The notes under the pieces were generated by a model, which was not told the origin of the DNA, searched no databases, and was given only the letters and a program-made list of their open reading frames with translations. The position numbers and the translations under genes are program-made. Of a stretch of 64,000 nucleotides of DNA, positions 26,901 to 39,400 are shown in pieces (positions within the stretch are counted from its first letter, which is position 1; each line of letters opens with the position of its first letter). The DNA lies in NCBI GenBank assembly GCA_935421135.1, contig OW285187.1:14595929-14659928 (forward strand), read 5' to 3'. Origin of the DNA: Bugulina stolonifera (lineage: Eukaryota; Bryozoa; Gymnolaemata; Cheilostomatida; Bugulidae).

Positions 26901-27335
26901 AGTATGATAATGTAAAATTATCATGTCTGAACGAAGTAAAGCACCACTCCACAGTATAGAATGATTATAACACAATGTCAATAGAAGTATTACATAATAT
27001 GTAATGTCATTTCAGTGGCCTAAACTGAATAGTGCTGAATATAGCCCTATATAATTCGTGTGTCCTATCCTTTGCGTGACAGTTTCAGTTTTATAGTAGA
27101 ACTGTTAGTAGGCTTACATCTACAATTACATTGTTGCAAAGTATTCCATGTATATTATTATATATATGGCATGCTTCATAATAAAAATTGATAAATTCAA
27201 AAATTACAAGTATTCACACCCAAAATAAAGAGATAGAATAGACTCTTCTGAGAGAGAATATACTAAAATACGGTTGCGTAAATAAGGGGTAAACAAAATT
27301 TTGCTATGTAGGCTAAGGACTGCTAGAAGAAAATG
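23940..27335. other. Intergenic region, 3.4 kb, no gene seen
   Basis: Separates the uncharacterised gene from the 3' end of lysozyme-like gene A. It holds a TACATGTA-rich array (24360-24540) and two near repeats at 25105-25165 built on CTATCAG(T/C)GGTTAGC. A GGTTCGAACC B-box-like palindrome at about 24274 has no matching tRNA structure. Open frames up to 79 codons look random. Confidence 0.5.
24360..24540. repeat. Tandem array around TACATGTA / CATATAACACTA units
   Basis: About six imperfect copies, period roughly 26-30 bp, each containing the palindrome TACATGTA followed by TACATACATATAACACTA-like sequence. Confidence 0.75.
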
Positions 27336-30300
27336 TTACATTGTAATGTCTGTATTACAATATTCATCTGCTATTGTAACGTTTTCCACATAGGTGATTG
27401 GTGGAGAAACACTTTCACCTACATTCCGAGGTGCTGGTTTAGGAGCCTTACTAATGTTCACACTGCCAGACGCTGACTTAGTGCTCTGTGTAGCTACCTG
27501 TATGTCTGTGTTTGCATAGAGATGCTCCATGGCTAAATTGTCCTCCTCAATGGCCACTGCGGCAGCAGCTGCTGTTGACGTACTGTCATCATGCACTTCA
27601 GAACCATCCAGAGTTTCTACTACCGTCTTGTGGTAGGGTATAGGTTGTTCATACTGAAGGTCATATGGAGGTGAAGCAGTAACATTCACCAAATAGCTGG
27701 CAGTTGTCGGTGTTGGACTTGTTGGTAGATTTCTTTGAGACAATATAGGGTCTACTGCAGGGGCTCTGTGCTGTGGAGGGAGTGAAGCATTCTGGGAAGG
27801 CTGCTGTGATTGGACATTCATTGTGTACATGTTGTTAGTAGAAGCTCTGTTGAGCGCACCCTTTTCTGTAAATGGTTTCAGGTTGTCTGGTTTACCTTTG
27901 AATCTCATGTTTGCCATTTCGTTATCTATATAACAATAAACATACAGTATGCGTTACTGTACTGTTACTAGGGCTGGAACGAATCCAAAATTTTTCGAAT
28001 CTGACGATTCCGATTCCTGACACCATGCAGATTCTCGATTCCGATTCCTAAACGATTCCGCGTGGAATTACTCGTTTTAACAAATTCAATATCTTTTGTC
28101 ACCAAATAAACCATGTAATCAAATTGTATAAGCATATTTCATCTGCTATTCACTGTTAGTTTGTAGATGAGGACATTGATGAATGGCTACTGATGTACAG
28201 CTCAGCTTCAACCTGTATTTTTTATTAATAATGAAATAATTTTATAAATAATTGCTACAAAAAATAACAAAAAATTTACAATGTTGGATTCGAAACTGAG
28301 CATTTTGGAACCGAGATTCGGAACCGTGCCTAAGGATTCGGAATCGGATCCGGATCCGTGGATTTGTCACAGCCTTAACTGTTACTGTACGAAATAACAC
28401 TTTTTTCTTGCAATGACCAGTTATTATCCGCTTATACCTGAAGCACATATAGTTCGAATTGAGGGGTTTATTCACAGCTGAATAAGAAGACTTGTTAGCT
28501 GCTGTTCCGAGAGTTGTCTTCACTTACTACCTGATAGTGAATGGTTTTTATCAATGGATTTTCTAGTGCTGTACCCTTACTATATTGCAATAAGCAACAT
28601 AGAGAGATACAGAGCCATTTATTGGGTACGGCTCTGGAGAGATAGTATAGTTACGTCATATTCCTCAGAATAGGCTACAAAGTAGCTTAGTTCTCTCCCA
28701 AGCCAATAAACTGTATGTGTGGTTCAAATACTTTTTTAACAAATTTTGCTTATGTTGATGAAACAGTTGATCAGAAATAACACAGAACTTTTATTACTCG
28801 GACGTTATATGATATTTCCAAGTACCTGCAGGTATGCGTCGTCTGTGAGTTCTATGGAGATAGCAGAGACATCCTATAACAGCACAGAGTATTATTATTC
28901 CACATGGTAGTAGAATATACAGGAGGAGAAGAGGATCCTGTCCTGGTGCTTCTGTAGAGGTGGTGGTGGCTACAGTTGTGGTTGTGGTGCATTCCCCGTA
29001 GACAGCTGCAATACAATGGCAGTTTGCCTGTTATGTACTATTTGTACAGAAAAAAAGTTTACTTGGAACATATTTTAATAAATGTTGCAGAACGGAATTT
29101 TTAAAGAATAGCAATCACATCTTTCCTAAACAAGCAGAATGCTCGAAAATGGAAATAAAAAAAACACTCATAGTAAGCAATAACACCATGTGGACCATCT
29201 AATTATTTAATAGAACCATCTGGGACTAGTTATGGTTGTAAACAATTTTAAACTTCAGTGTCTACCAGCATTTGTTTGGTTATTTTTACACCACGGTTCA
29301 GTACTTGGAAACCTAGCTTGGTGGAAGGTGGAAGGCGGAAACGCGCATATACTGTTGGCTACATATAACCCTATATTTAGAACTATTAAACATCATGATG
29401 GCATGTATCCAAAATGCGAAAACGCATATTAGGAAGTTCTGTTACTATAGAAAATAAAAAATCAATCACAAAACACTACCTACTAGCATTACTAAATACT
29501 AATATGTAATCACACATGTATAACAAAATATAAAATAATAATATGATATGAATGTATATGAATATTATATAAATGTAATATATCTATTTATACATGAGTA
29601 ATCACTGCGTGATTATTGAACATTGAACATTATTCAATTTGTGGTATATAATAAAACCCAAAGGCTGCAACCAAGAATGCCATTGGTTAGCATCACGTTA
29701 GCGCTACATCCAAGATGGAGAGGAGGAATGGGAAGGAATTCCAGTCTCAAACATTCCTCTTCTGATATATAAGACTCAATTGAATTAATTTATGACAAAC
29801 TACACAGTACAATGATTCATATAATTCTCTATTTCATATAACATACATTGTATATAATTATGTTAAAACACCAGGACATTACTACACTGATTGCAGACTG
29901 CCACAATCAGGAAACTTTTTCAAATACATCTTCTGAAATTGCAAAATGATTACAAAATAGTTCAGACAGAAAAGTCAAACTCGTGAAGTTATTCCTTTGA
30001 TTGCGAAGTTGTTTATTAAAATGCTGGAAGGCATTTCTCAAAATAATATTGAAATGTCTACTGTTGACCCAGAGTTCTTCATGGATTTGGTGCAGTACCA
30101 CTCGATAACTTGACATTCGCAATTACTTGACAGTTCTCGGTACACTTGCATAATATTTTAACTAATTACATAACTTATACATGTACCTTACCTCATGTAT
30201 GCATAAGTAGCTCACACCAATTAATGTATGTAGTATTTCTAGAACCTACCTTAAACAGGTATATACATGTACATGCATATCTGAATCAAGTTCCACTATA

Positions 30301-33300
30301 ATTCTAGAGGGACTAGTTACCAACATTATTATGTGTACATTCTAACTACATTGTACTTGTTTAATATCATCACCTGTTGCCTGTCTGACTAGAAAGACTG
30401 ACCATACTTTAGTCTATTGTACCTAGCGTCAAACTTTTTGATAATTATATTGTATATATACATATATATAGTGTGCTCTTTTAACAAATAAAGTGCATGT
30501 AATACTAGTCTGGGCCTTTTTACACCGATAGTGATACAGCCCAGCCCAGTTGCACCTACCACAGTTCAGAGGCGGGTTAATTTGGTATAAATAGAGCTCC
30601 ATTTCTTGTTATTTTTCAGTCTACTTCTACACTAGCAATACAGTAAGAGCTCTCTACTTATACATGTAGCTACTGGGTACTTATATTACTGACTAGGAGC
30701 CTTCAGTCGAGTTCCGCTTAGGTACTAATACTTTGGACCCCCTCGACCAGTTAAGAAATTATAATAACAGCTTGGATCTGACAAAGTGATGTCAGCTCTC
30801 TCACTTGTGTCAGAGTATTCATATAATACATGTGAATCTTGTACAATAGTCTACAAAATACCACTCTGGATGTCTTACCACAGCTCTTTACCATTCTGAA
30901 GCCCTGCCTAACAGCCTAATGTCTATGCTCAGTATTTAATACTCACTTTTACAGCCGCAAGTGTCCTCAAGTTCCGCAAAGAAAACATCAATATCTCTTC
31001 TTCCTTCCTCCCAGGCACAAGATCTTATCCCAAACACATGCATTCGAGCGTAGTCGGCACACCGGAGGTATTCATAGTCCTCACCCAACCTCCTTTGTCT
31101 CCCAGCCAAGCACCCGTCTTCATACCTATTCTGATACACCTTCACACACTCTGTAGCACAGGCTAAATCACTCGTACAATTCTTATAGTCTGGGTCTAAA
31201 ATAAGTTTAAAATTTGTTATGAGACTGAGAGAAGAATTACATGGATTTCACCATCACACGATGATTGTAATTGTAGCCCCTCCTCTCCCTCCTCCCTTTA
31301 TGTCAAGTTCCAATTCAAAGCAGAGATTGCCACGGAACTAGCGACCTGTGATGCCAGTTGACTTGAATGACAGAACAATTGCCAATAGTGCTAATTTTAG
31401 CTTCATAAACGCCTACATGTAAGCTGTCGGTAAAATCTCTTGTCTAAAAGATTTCTGGATTATGGGCTCTTTACCAGCTGTCACCTTTCTATGTTTTTTT
31501 TAAATAATTAATTAATAATTATTGTAATTACATATTTTCTAAACTTCCTTAATGTTTAGACCTGCCTTGTTGATGTACATGTATATCACGGTGGATGTAC
31601 GTGAGACCTATATTGAGACCTAAATTGTACATTCACTTGTATACGTACATGTATCTGCATGCTGTGTGTTATGTATATGTAGATTGTACTCAATTAATAT
31701 AATAATTTATACAATATACAATATAATAAACGTACATTCATATATTCATTTATACCATAGTTGTAGTAGTGTACATGACTTGCATATTATTTCCTGGTAT
31801 AATGTACAGCACAGAATGTACTACACGTACATCTACATGTATATGTGACCCAGGAAAGAAATTCTAGTATAAATAAACACTTTCTGTTGAAGTAGGTGGT
31901 AATTGCTGTGTGTGGGCTCCGTGGGAGTGACAATCACTTCACAGTTCACACAAGGCATTGAATGTATGCGTAGCAGAAATTGTTACATAGTTTATCCTTT
32001 CAGAGCCGATTGAAACCTCTCATAGCATACAAATATCTCTATAATATATCCTCTATATACATCTTGCATGTATGTTGTACATCATAATTATACATGTACA
32101 TGTATATGTAATGTATGTGTATAAAGGTTACCTGATACAAAGTTTCTGCAGTCATCAAAGTAGCCCTCAGATATTCTATATGGTCCGCAGAAGAAGCCTC
32201 TTATTGGGTCAGTGACGCAGCCATCTTCCGGCCTAATCTAAACAATGAAATCATATTCTAATAAACATAAAATTGGACACGACATCTGGTTAGCCTTAGC
32301 GCATGACACACGACATCTGTTTAGCCTTAGTCCATGAGACTAAAGTAGAACTACATTGTACATAGCAGACGCTAAGGTTCTAATACAATGCCATCTTCCG
32401 GCCTAATCTAAACAATGAAATCATATTCTAATAAACATAAAATTGGACACGACATCTGGTTAGCCTTAGCGCATGACACACGACATCTGTTTAGCCTTAG
32501 TCCATGAGACTAAAGTAGAACTACATTGTACATAGCAGACGCTAAGGTTCTAATACAATGTAATATTATGTTGAACGCCAGCATACTCTAATGTGTAGAC
32601 TGACAACGTATGCCAATCAGTGACAATAGCGATGATACATATTCAAATATCAGTTCATATTGTGACCCCTTCTGTCAGAATCGGACATCGAGAGGTCCAT
32701 AAAATCATAGCAAGGCCAATTTTAATCAGCAGATATGTCCTACTTCTAACCAATTCACATGCTCATTAGTAGGAACACACACAATAAAGATAACAAATTG
32801 TCAGTGCTATCAAAAATTACTTCATGTAAATCGTGTATGATTAGTGGTTAAAGTTGAACTTTACAAAATAATAACGCTTGGCCTTCCCGATGTCTGATTC
32901 TGATAGCAGGGATCACATATTATATACTTGTTTTTATTACTGTGAGAGATGACGGCTGACAAAGTAGTTTGTCATGTTCAGGTCAGCAAAGGTAAGTTTC
33001 CAAAATGTCGGTTTGTTTAGGAAATGTACATGTTCATGTCTGCCTACCTGCGCTAGAATGAATTCCTACTTGAAGCAAATTGAAACTGAGATAGTATTTC
33101 TTGAAACTAAATTCGGGGTTTGTACAGTGTATTATACATAACCAAGTAAGAAGTAACCGTAGTAAGTGAATTTATGTGTTTTGGAACTAGGTCATTTTCA
33201 AGCATGGTCATGTTTCCTCTTGTATAGTACTGGTTTAGGTAAGTGTACTCTCGAATTGTCCCAACCAGCTATTGATTAGAGTGAATGGTAGTGAACAACC

Positions 33301-34603
33301 TAGATTTCAAATCGCTTATTCGTGTTGCCCGGTGCACCTGTTTCCATGGCTGGCACTAGTGGCAGAAGGGCATTCTTCTAGCCAATGCTTTCCAGTCTCC
33401 TTGCGGCGATCTTTATTTCAAGAAACACCATGTGCTTCTTTAATGAAATAACACAGAAATTCGATTACTATACTCATACATACCAGTGTTAAACAGTTGA
33501 GACATCTTGCTGATGCATGGCCATCTGCAACTGTAAAATACATGTACATTGTATGACACTACTGCACATGTAGCATACGACACTACACAGTTAGCATACG
33601 ACACTACACAGTTAGCATACGGCACTACACAGTTAGCATACGACACTACGTAGTCAGCATATGAAAAACCTAGAGACAAGCACTTATAGTTATTTGTGAA
33701 TTTAGGCTACTAGATAGTAAAAACAACTCATTGATATTATACATTATGATTTGATTGCATCCATGTATGTATACGCTTATTTATATGTGTGTAAATCAGA
33801 CATGGGCACTCGAGTCATTTTACTCGACTCAAGTTAACTCAAGCAACAGCTTTTCATTACTTTTAATTGACTTGTGCTTTTGTATTGTGTGAAAGCTGGG
33901 AATTGACTTTTACTTCTACTCTCCTACAAAGCATGATGCTTGACTCTTACTTTACTCTAATCTCTCAGCTATCAATGATAATTCTATTGGTTTGGTGTAA
34001 TTATGTAATAAGTCTTGTCCACCATAGAGAAGCTGAGAGGCTTATAGATAAACAGACCTACCACTATAACAAGTGCAAATTTAAAGTAGCCTGTGTTCCT
34101 CAGAATTACTATAACTGACAGAAAATCGGATCTAACACTAAGTATTACCTATTGTGTGTTGTCACACTTGTATACATCAGAAATTTGTGTTATACAAAAT
34201 TCCCATTGGTATTCTCTTTGACATACCGCTGTACTTTTGACTCTACTCTGACTCTAGCATTTTGGCACTAGTTGCTTGACTCTTACTTTACTTTTCAAAA
34301 TGGCTGTTTATTTACTCTTACTCTACTTTTGAATTGCTTCATCCGATGAGTTGACTCTAAATTACTTTTTATCAATTGGGAATATATACTCTTACTTGAC
34401 TCTTGACTTGAGTATTTGTCTGCTTGGCACATGTCTGGTGTAAATGTAATAATTGAATAGAAATATCATTCTATACTAAACCACTATAAAATATACTATA
34501 GAATATACATGTAATAGTATTATGACAGAGTATGTAGCTAGTAATACGACTTACTTTGGAAGTAAATGAATAGAATCCCAGCACATAGAATCTGTCTCAA
34601 CAT
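27336..34603 (-). CDS. Gene A: membrane-anchored i-type lysozyme-like protein with signalling tail
   Basis: Six exons (34555-34603, 33484-33530, 32132-32237, 30947-31195, 28826-29005, 27336-27925; phases 1-0-1-1-1) give 406 aa. Residues 1-16 are a hydrophobic signal peptide. Residues 26-150 match the i-type lysozyme/destabilase pattern: CLNCL, PEDGC, FCGPYRIS, DDC, CATECVKVYQNRY, and CADYARMHVFGIRSC. E36 and D42 sit at or near the catalytic Glu and Asp positions. The loop between C39 and C49 is shorter than in typical family members and lacks one Cys. A Thr-rich stalk (157-170) leads to a transmembrane helix (about 176-200). The 206-residue tail has YLVN, LYANT, the PxPxPR motif PKPAPR (372-377), ITYVEN (Y389) and EYCNT (Y399). 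i-type lysozymes hydrolyse peptidoglycan, and some also cleave isopeptide bonds. Whether A is active is unknown. Exon 3's acceptor lies in a 170-bp tandem duplication. Confidence 0.86.
27969..28377. mobile_element. hAT-type MITE, 409 bp, with perfect 8-bp target duplication
   Basis: Terminal inverted repeats TAGGGCTGGAACGAATCCA and (reverse complement of the right end) TAAGGCTGTGACAAATCCAC, flanked by ACTGTTAC at 27961-27968 and 28378-28385. An 8-bp duplication and T/CAGGG-type ends are hAT hallmarks. The interior is rich in GATTCCGATTCC-like sequence with no coding capacity. It lies in the last intron of gene A. Confidence 0.9.
28610..28636. mobile_element. 27-bp hAT-like insertion with perfect 8-bp target duplication
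   Basis: CAGAGCC and GGCTCTG are inverted ends around 13 bp. GAGAGATA flanks it directly on both sides (28602-28609 and 28637-28644). It lies in the last intron of gene A. It looks like a terminal-repeat-only insertion of the hAT type. Confidence 0.75.
32220..32559. repeat. Perfect 170-bp tandem duplication over the exon 3 acceptor of gene A
   Basis: Positions 32220-32389 and 32390-32559 appear identical base for base. Each copy holds the splice acceptor and first bases of exon 3 (32132-32237). The second acceptor copy, at about 32407, is followed by only a fragment of the exon. Inside each copy a 31-bp unit containing ACGACATCTG(G/T)TTAGCCTTAG is itself repeated. Confidence 0.97.
33570..33661. 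repeat. 21-bp tandem repeat, about 4 copies
   Basis: Period 21 bp, unit ACAGTTAGCATACGACACTAC, in intron 2 of gene A just inside the exon 2 donor. Because 21 is a multiple of three, it creates a spurious open frame on the minus strand. Confidence 0.9.
33797..34437. mobile_element. hAT-type MITE, 641 bp, with perfect 8-bp target duplication
   Basis: Inverted ends CAGACATGGGCA and (reverse complement of the right end) CAGACATGTGCCA. The 8-bp direct repeat GTGTAAAT sits at 33789-33796 and 34438-34445. The interior is rich in ACTC/GAGT repeats, with no transposase. It lies in intron 1 of gene A. Confidence 0.88.
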
Positions 34604-35147
34604 CCTGCTTATTACTACTGATAACACAAGTTCGCAGGGTGACTGTCACTATTGAATTATGTGTACTATATTAGCTGTACTGTAATATAATGTGCAATAA
34701 TAACAGATAATACTAACAGTTATACTGGTATTACTACATACAGACTATGATATTATTATGAGGAAGACAGATAAGACTGGTAGTGGTGCAGATGTAAGCT
34801 GGAATGTGAACAAACTGTGTGATATATGACAACATCACATTACATGATGCTATTTATGTTTACTTCACAAACAGTTTGGCAGTAACCATGGCAACTGAAT
34901 ATTTAATAATAATTGCCTTGTGATTTATGACTTTATTATTTTATAGGATTTTATCAAGTTTTAGATTAGTTTGTATATTGTTCAATCTTTATAATATAAT
35001 TTGGTATAATTATTTAGACAGCACATATGTATAAGTGCCTAGGTGTGGTGTAACAGTTGTAATGTATCTATGCCCATTCCATATTTCATAGCATATAAAT
35101 GATCCGTTTTTTGTAGCGAAAGCTGAACACAAAAACAAGACTCTGTT

Positions 35148-35390
35148 GATAGGCTAGGGTTAGTGAGTTGACCAATAATGTCGATGAGCTAGGGTTAGTG
35201 AGATGACCAGTAATGTCGATGAGCTAGGGCTAGTGAGTTGACCAGTAATGTCGATGAGCTAGGGCTAGTGAGTTGACCAGTAATGTCGATGAGCTAGGGC
35301 TAGTGAGTTGACCAGTAATGTCGATGAGCTAGGGCTAGTGAGTTGACCAGTAATGTCGATGAGCTAGGGCTAGTGAGTTGACCAGTAATG
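35148..35390. repeat. 35-bp minisatellite, about 7 copies
   Basis: Near-perfect tandem copies of a 35-bp unit beginning GATGAGCTAGGGCTAGTGAG, between the starts of genes A and B. The first copies carry small differences; the later ones are identical. Confidence 0.95.
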
Positions 35391-36000
35391 CTTTTGGTCT
35401 AAGTGGGGTGGGCATCTTGACACCTTAGTGCTTTAGTATGACAGTTTGCTAATACACCACCATTTTACTACAGGAAAATGCGTCCACCATAACTATTTCT
35501 ATTTAAATCAATCTTTTACTTTTTGGATAAACATTAGCAATAATTACTAGTATTGATTCTATTAGACAGCAACTATTTAGCTGTCACATTTATAGAGTTG
35601 TCTTTCTATAATAGTCGTGTCTTCAAATAGTTTTTAACTGTGGTGGCAGTTCAGCTGTTAGCAGGGAGGTCTAGGCAATAAGAAAATTTGGATTATTTCC
35701 AAGTTGTCAAAAGAGGCAAATATCTTAGGTTGACGTTTCTCTGACTAGGTGGTATGATGGCAGACTATTACCTTGACCAGCATTGGTGGCATTAACATTC
35801 ACTAAATGTGTGATAAGAAACTTTTTATATGTTATAATGTAGTGAATACTTTGCAAATCTTCAAAAATGAGAGTTGTCTTCTCTTCATTTTGTAAGTTGT
35901 CCGCTCTTACTCCCGACCTCGACCTCAACATACAGACGTTTCTTAGCACTTGTTTAGTAACTGATAATTCCTGAGCATTGGTACGATGTCCATTACTAAC

Positions 36001-36059
36001 ACAGTAGGGTTGATGTATATGTGGTGTTACTAACACCACATATACATCAACCCTACTGT
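36001..36059. repeat. Perfect palindrome, 29-bp arms, 1-bp spacer
   Basis: Positions 36001-36029 are the exact reverse complement of 36031-36059, around C36030. TACTAACA occurs at 35994-36001 and again at 36028-36035, so an 8-bp direct repeat brackets the 26-bp segment 36002-36027. Confidence 0.95.
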
Positions 36060-36445
36060 AAATACAAAGGGAAAACAACTCCCTACTTTTAACACTGCTT
36101 TTGTTCCTATGATTGTGTCAGTATACCAAATAATATAATATCACACCATGGAGCACTTTTAAAAGTGCAATGAACCTTGACACTATAACCCCACTTAAAT
36201 TTGCTATCCCACCCTCAATTTCTCCTGAGTCCTGAGACTAATTTTTACTACAATCTGATTCACATTCAGTTACCATGGAAACCTATGACATACATAGAAA
36301 ATATTTTTAGTTTTCAAATGGCCACCTCTCTTCCTGGTAGCATTCCTAGTAACGTAAGAATAACATTGTCATATATAATAGTGAAAATGATCATTATACA
36401 GCTAGCTGCATTAAAACCAGGACTAGCATTAGACGGATTCCAAAT

Positions 36446-39400
36446 ATGAAACGCATGTATTTACAGATATTCATCTCTGGACTACTGATCTTCATCAACT
36501 GTAAAGGTACGTTTCTGTATGGATATGCTACAAATTAATGTGGGATAATATTGTAGGTGTACACAATATAGCTTCTGTAGTAATATGTACTGTAGTAGTA
36601 AACAGCAATAAAAGAGTATGCACTTGTGGTTATCTAATGAGTGCCAAAGTGGAGAAACTTAAAATAGCCTTTATTCTTTGCCAAAACTAGAGCAGGAGAA
36701 GTCATCTTCTCTACATATCATTAATTGACCCAAACAAAAACCGCAGACAAGGATCTAAGGCTACCAAAACTTCTCTACTACTGCACAGAACATCATCTTT
36801 TAGCACAATGATTATGACTGTAAGTTATATTCTTGCAATATCAAAGTGTAAGTTTTTAAGTAACGAAGAGTAAAGATATTATACTACAGGTTCACATGCT
36901 TTCAGATGTAAGCGCATTCACCTACAGGAAAGTTCTTTTCCTGAAGGATTAGAAAGTGTTGGATTAACTGCTGATTGTTACAAAGAAGTTCTGTACATAT
37001 TCATTCTGGGGCAATAATCTTATGTCCCCCATAATCTCTGTTGTTAGAGTTAATACAGATGGACTCTGTTTATTTGTAGTTGTTAACGGGTCTGCTTCCG
37101 TAAGCTGTTTGGACTGTTTGACCAAGGTAGGTGGGAGCAGAGCCGTTTATTGTGACATAAACGGCTCTGGGTAGGAGGTGAGATCTCAGGCTAGGTCTAT
37201 GCTATTTAGTGGGGGCCAAAAGTGGACACCCTGATGGACAGGGAATCTTATTCCCTTCTTTGATTAGATTCATTGGAGCCCCGACTGGTTTTGATACGTT
37301 ATTATAGTGGGAGTGTGCAGTGAGATAATATGTATATGACATAAAATTTTGCATGTGTTTGGTCTACATGATAAACTAGCAGGAGAATGTTTTTAATAAA
37401 TATTTTCGAAAATCTGCCCCTTCTTATTTATATTCCTCTAAGAGTTGCACCACGGCTTTATCATAGGTCCAGTTTTGATTGCTGCAGATCTTATTAATTA
37501 TTATTGTATTACAGATCCAGCCAGAAGATGGTTGTGTTGTTGACCCCATAAGAGGCCTATTCTGTGGACCATACAGAATATCTCAAGCTTTCTTTGAGGA
37601 CTGTAAGAACTTTGTACCAGGTAATAAGAGAGCAATTGATAATAATAATGACATCACTTCCTTCTACTGATAGGTACTTCCTAAAATGGAAGACAATTTG
37701 CTACTACTTGATTCATATTAAAATAAATAGATAAAATAGATAAATCTGACTAATACTACACTAGTAGTATGACGATATAAACCGGGGTGGAAAGTTGAAT
37801 CAGGACTTTTGTTTGACTTATCTTGAGTGATTGCCGAAAATTCAATCAATATGGCGTCTATTTTGAATGTCTTGAATATTCTGTAATCGAAAAAATGATT
37901 TCTTCAATTTGTAGATCCAGATTTTAAGAACTGCTCAAGCGATCTATCCTGTGCTACAGAATGTGTCAAAGCATGGCAGGAGAGGTTTGAGGGAAGATGT
38001 TTAGTTGGGAGACGAGTAGCTATTGGAGAAGACTACGGTGCCTTGCGCTGCGCCGATTATGCTAGAATGCACGTGTTTGGCTCGAGGTCATGTGGTCAAG
38101 ACGATACTCCAGCGATTCTACAAAAGCTTTCTACCCTTGAGAAGTCTTGTGGTTGCGACAGTAAGTGCTGTGTAAAATACATGAAGTTGTGTAGTCCTAC
38201 AGTCACCCGAGCAGGAGTAAGATGTCCCGTGTTTTAGGCAGGTGCCGGACAAAACGAGCATTGTGAATAATGAAGCTGAACTAATTTTAAGACGAGGGTA
38301 GCAACAGGTACAGACGATATTTATTGTAGGTTGTGTAGCACTACTGGGATCGTCTTCATAACGTATTAACCTATTCTGGAAAATCTGGGCAGCTAATGTA
38401 CAATACATGTACATTACACAGTCATGTAAATAATTACTAGAGCGTACAGGTTCACTGTATAATTCGTGTTTTTATTGTCACGTGTATTTGGTATAGCATA
38501 ATAAGGAATGTGAGGAACTTCAAATAGACAGGTTTGGCAACAGGTATACATCTTCTACAACACATGTTATCTTCAGTTTGATTTTGTCAACAATTTACAG
38601 ATAGGAGGAATGTGTTACAAACAACACAAGATAATTGAACTCATATTGATGGATACAACATAATTATAATGACAATATTAATTTTAATGTACAATATAGA
38701 TGATCAATTACAGAGAGGGGGGGGGGAGCTTCACCCTGAGATTCGGTTTTGAATTTATCTGCTGGTAGCCAACACACAACAGGGATGTCTATTATTAGCT
38801 CAGATTGACACACAGAATGACAAACAGGGTTACACTTTAGGGAAGTGTAGTACTAGTACATTGTGTACTTAAACTTAGCACCATTCACCAAGGATTAGTA
38901 ATGGTTTAACAGTGGATTAGTGCTTGCTCTTATGTTTGTGGTCCTTGCAGTAAATAACAAAAATGCAGTGTAGCAGTAATTGTCCACTCTGGAATTACTC
39001 ACTTTATTCCATTTAGTGATTATTAGCCCAATTAGAGCTCTTAGGTTGGAAAACCCTGGGAAAACCTTACCAATGTGCTACTTGACGTTTCACCCAGGAG
39101 GCCTCCCTTGGAGTTGCACCTTTACAGAACTATCAAACCTCTCTCAACTGCTCCCCCAGGAGGCAGCTGCTATCATTTCATGTAACTGTAGGTCTTTGTT
39201 AGTGATTGGGTCAACTGGGCTGGGGTGACACCATGTGAGGCAGAAAGTAACTGTTCATATCTGGAATTTCACTGAAGAACTCTGGCTATGTCAAAACCAT
39301 GTACAATTAGACCTACATGTGCCTCTTATGATTATGTTGCAGCGTTGTATGGACAGGGGAAGTCGTGTCCCACTACCACAGTTGTACCGGCCAACAATGC

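Larger units (their letters stand above)
34604..36445. promoter_or_regulatory. 1.8 kb shared upstream region of divergent genes A and B
   Basis: Genes A (-) and B (+) start 1.84 kb apart, head to head, so this interval should hold both promoters. Visible contents are a 35-bp tandem array (35148-35390), a perfect 59-bp palindrome (36001-36059) and two copies of the GAGTTGTC motif (about 35596, 35872). I could not assign TATA boxes or start sites. Confidence 0.45.

Noticed and set aside
33440..33679. 79-codon minus-strand frame with YANCVVS heptads
   Set aside because: It is the 21-bp tandem repeat read in frame; exon 2 of gene A uses a different frame nearby.
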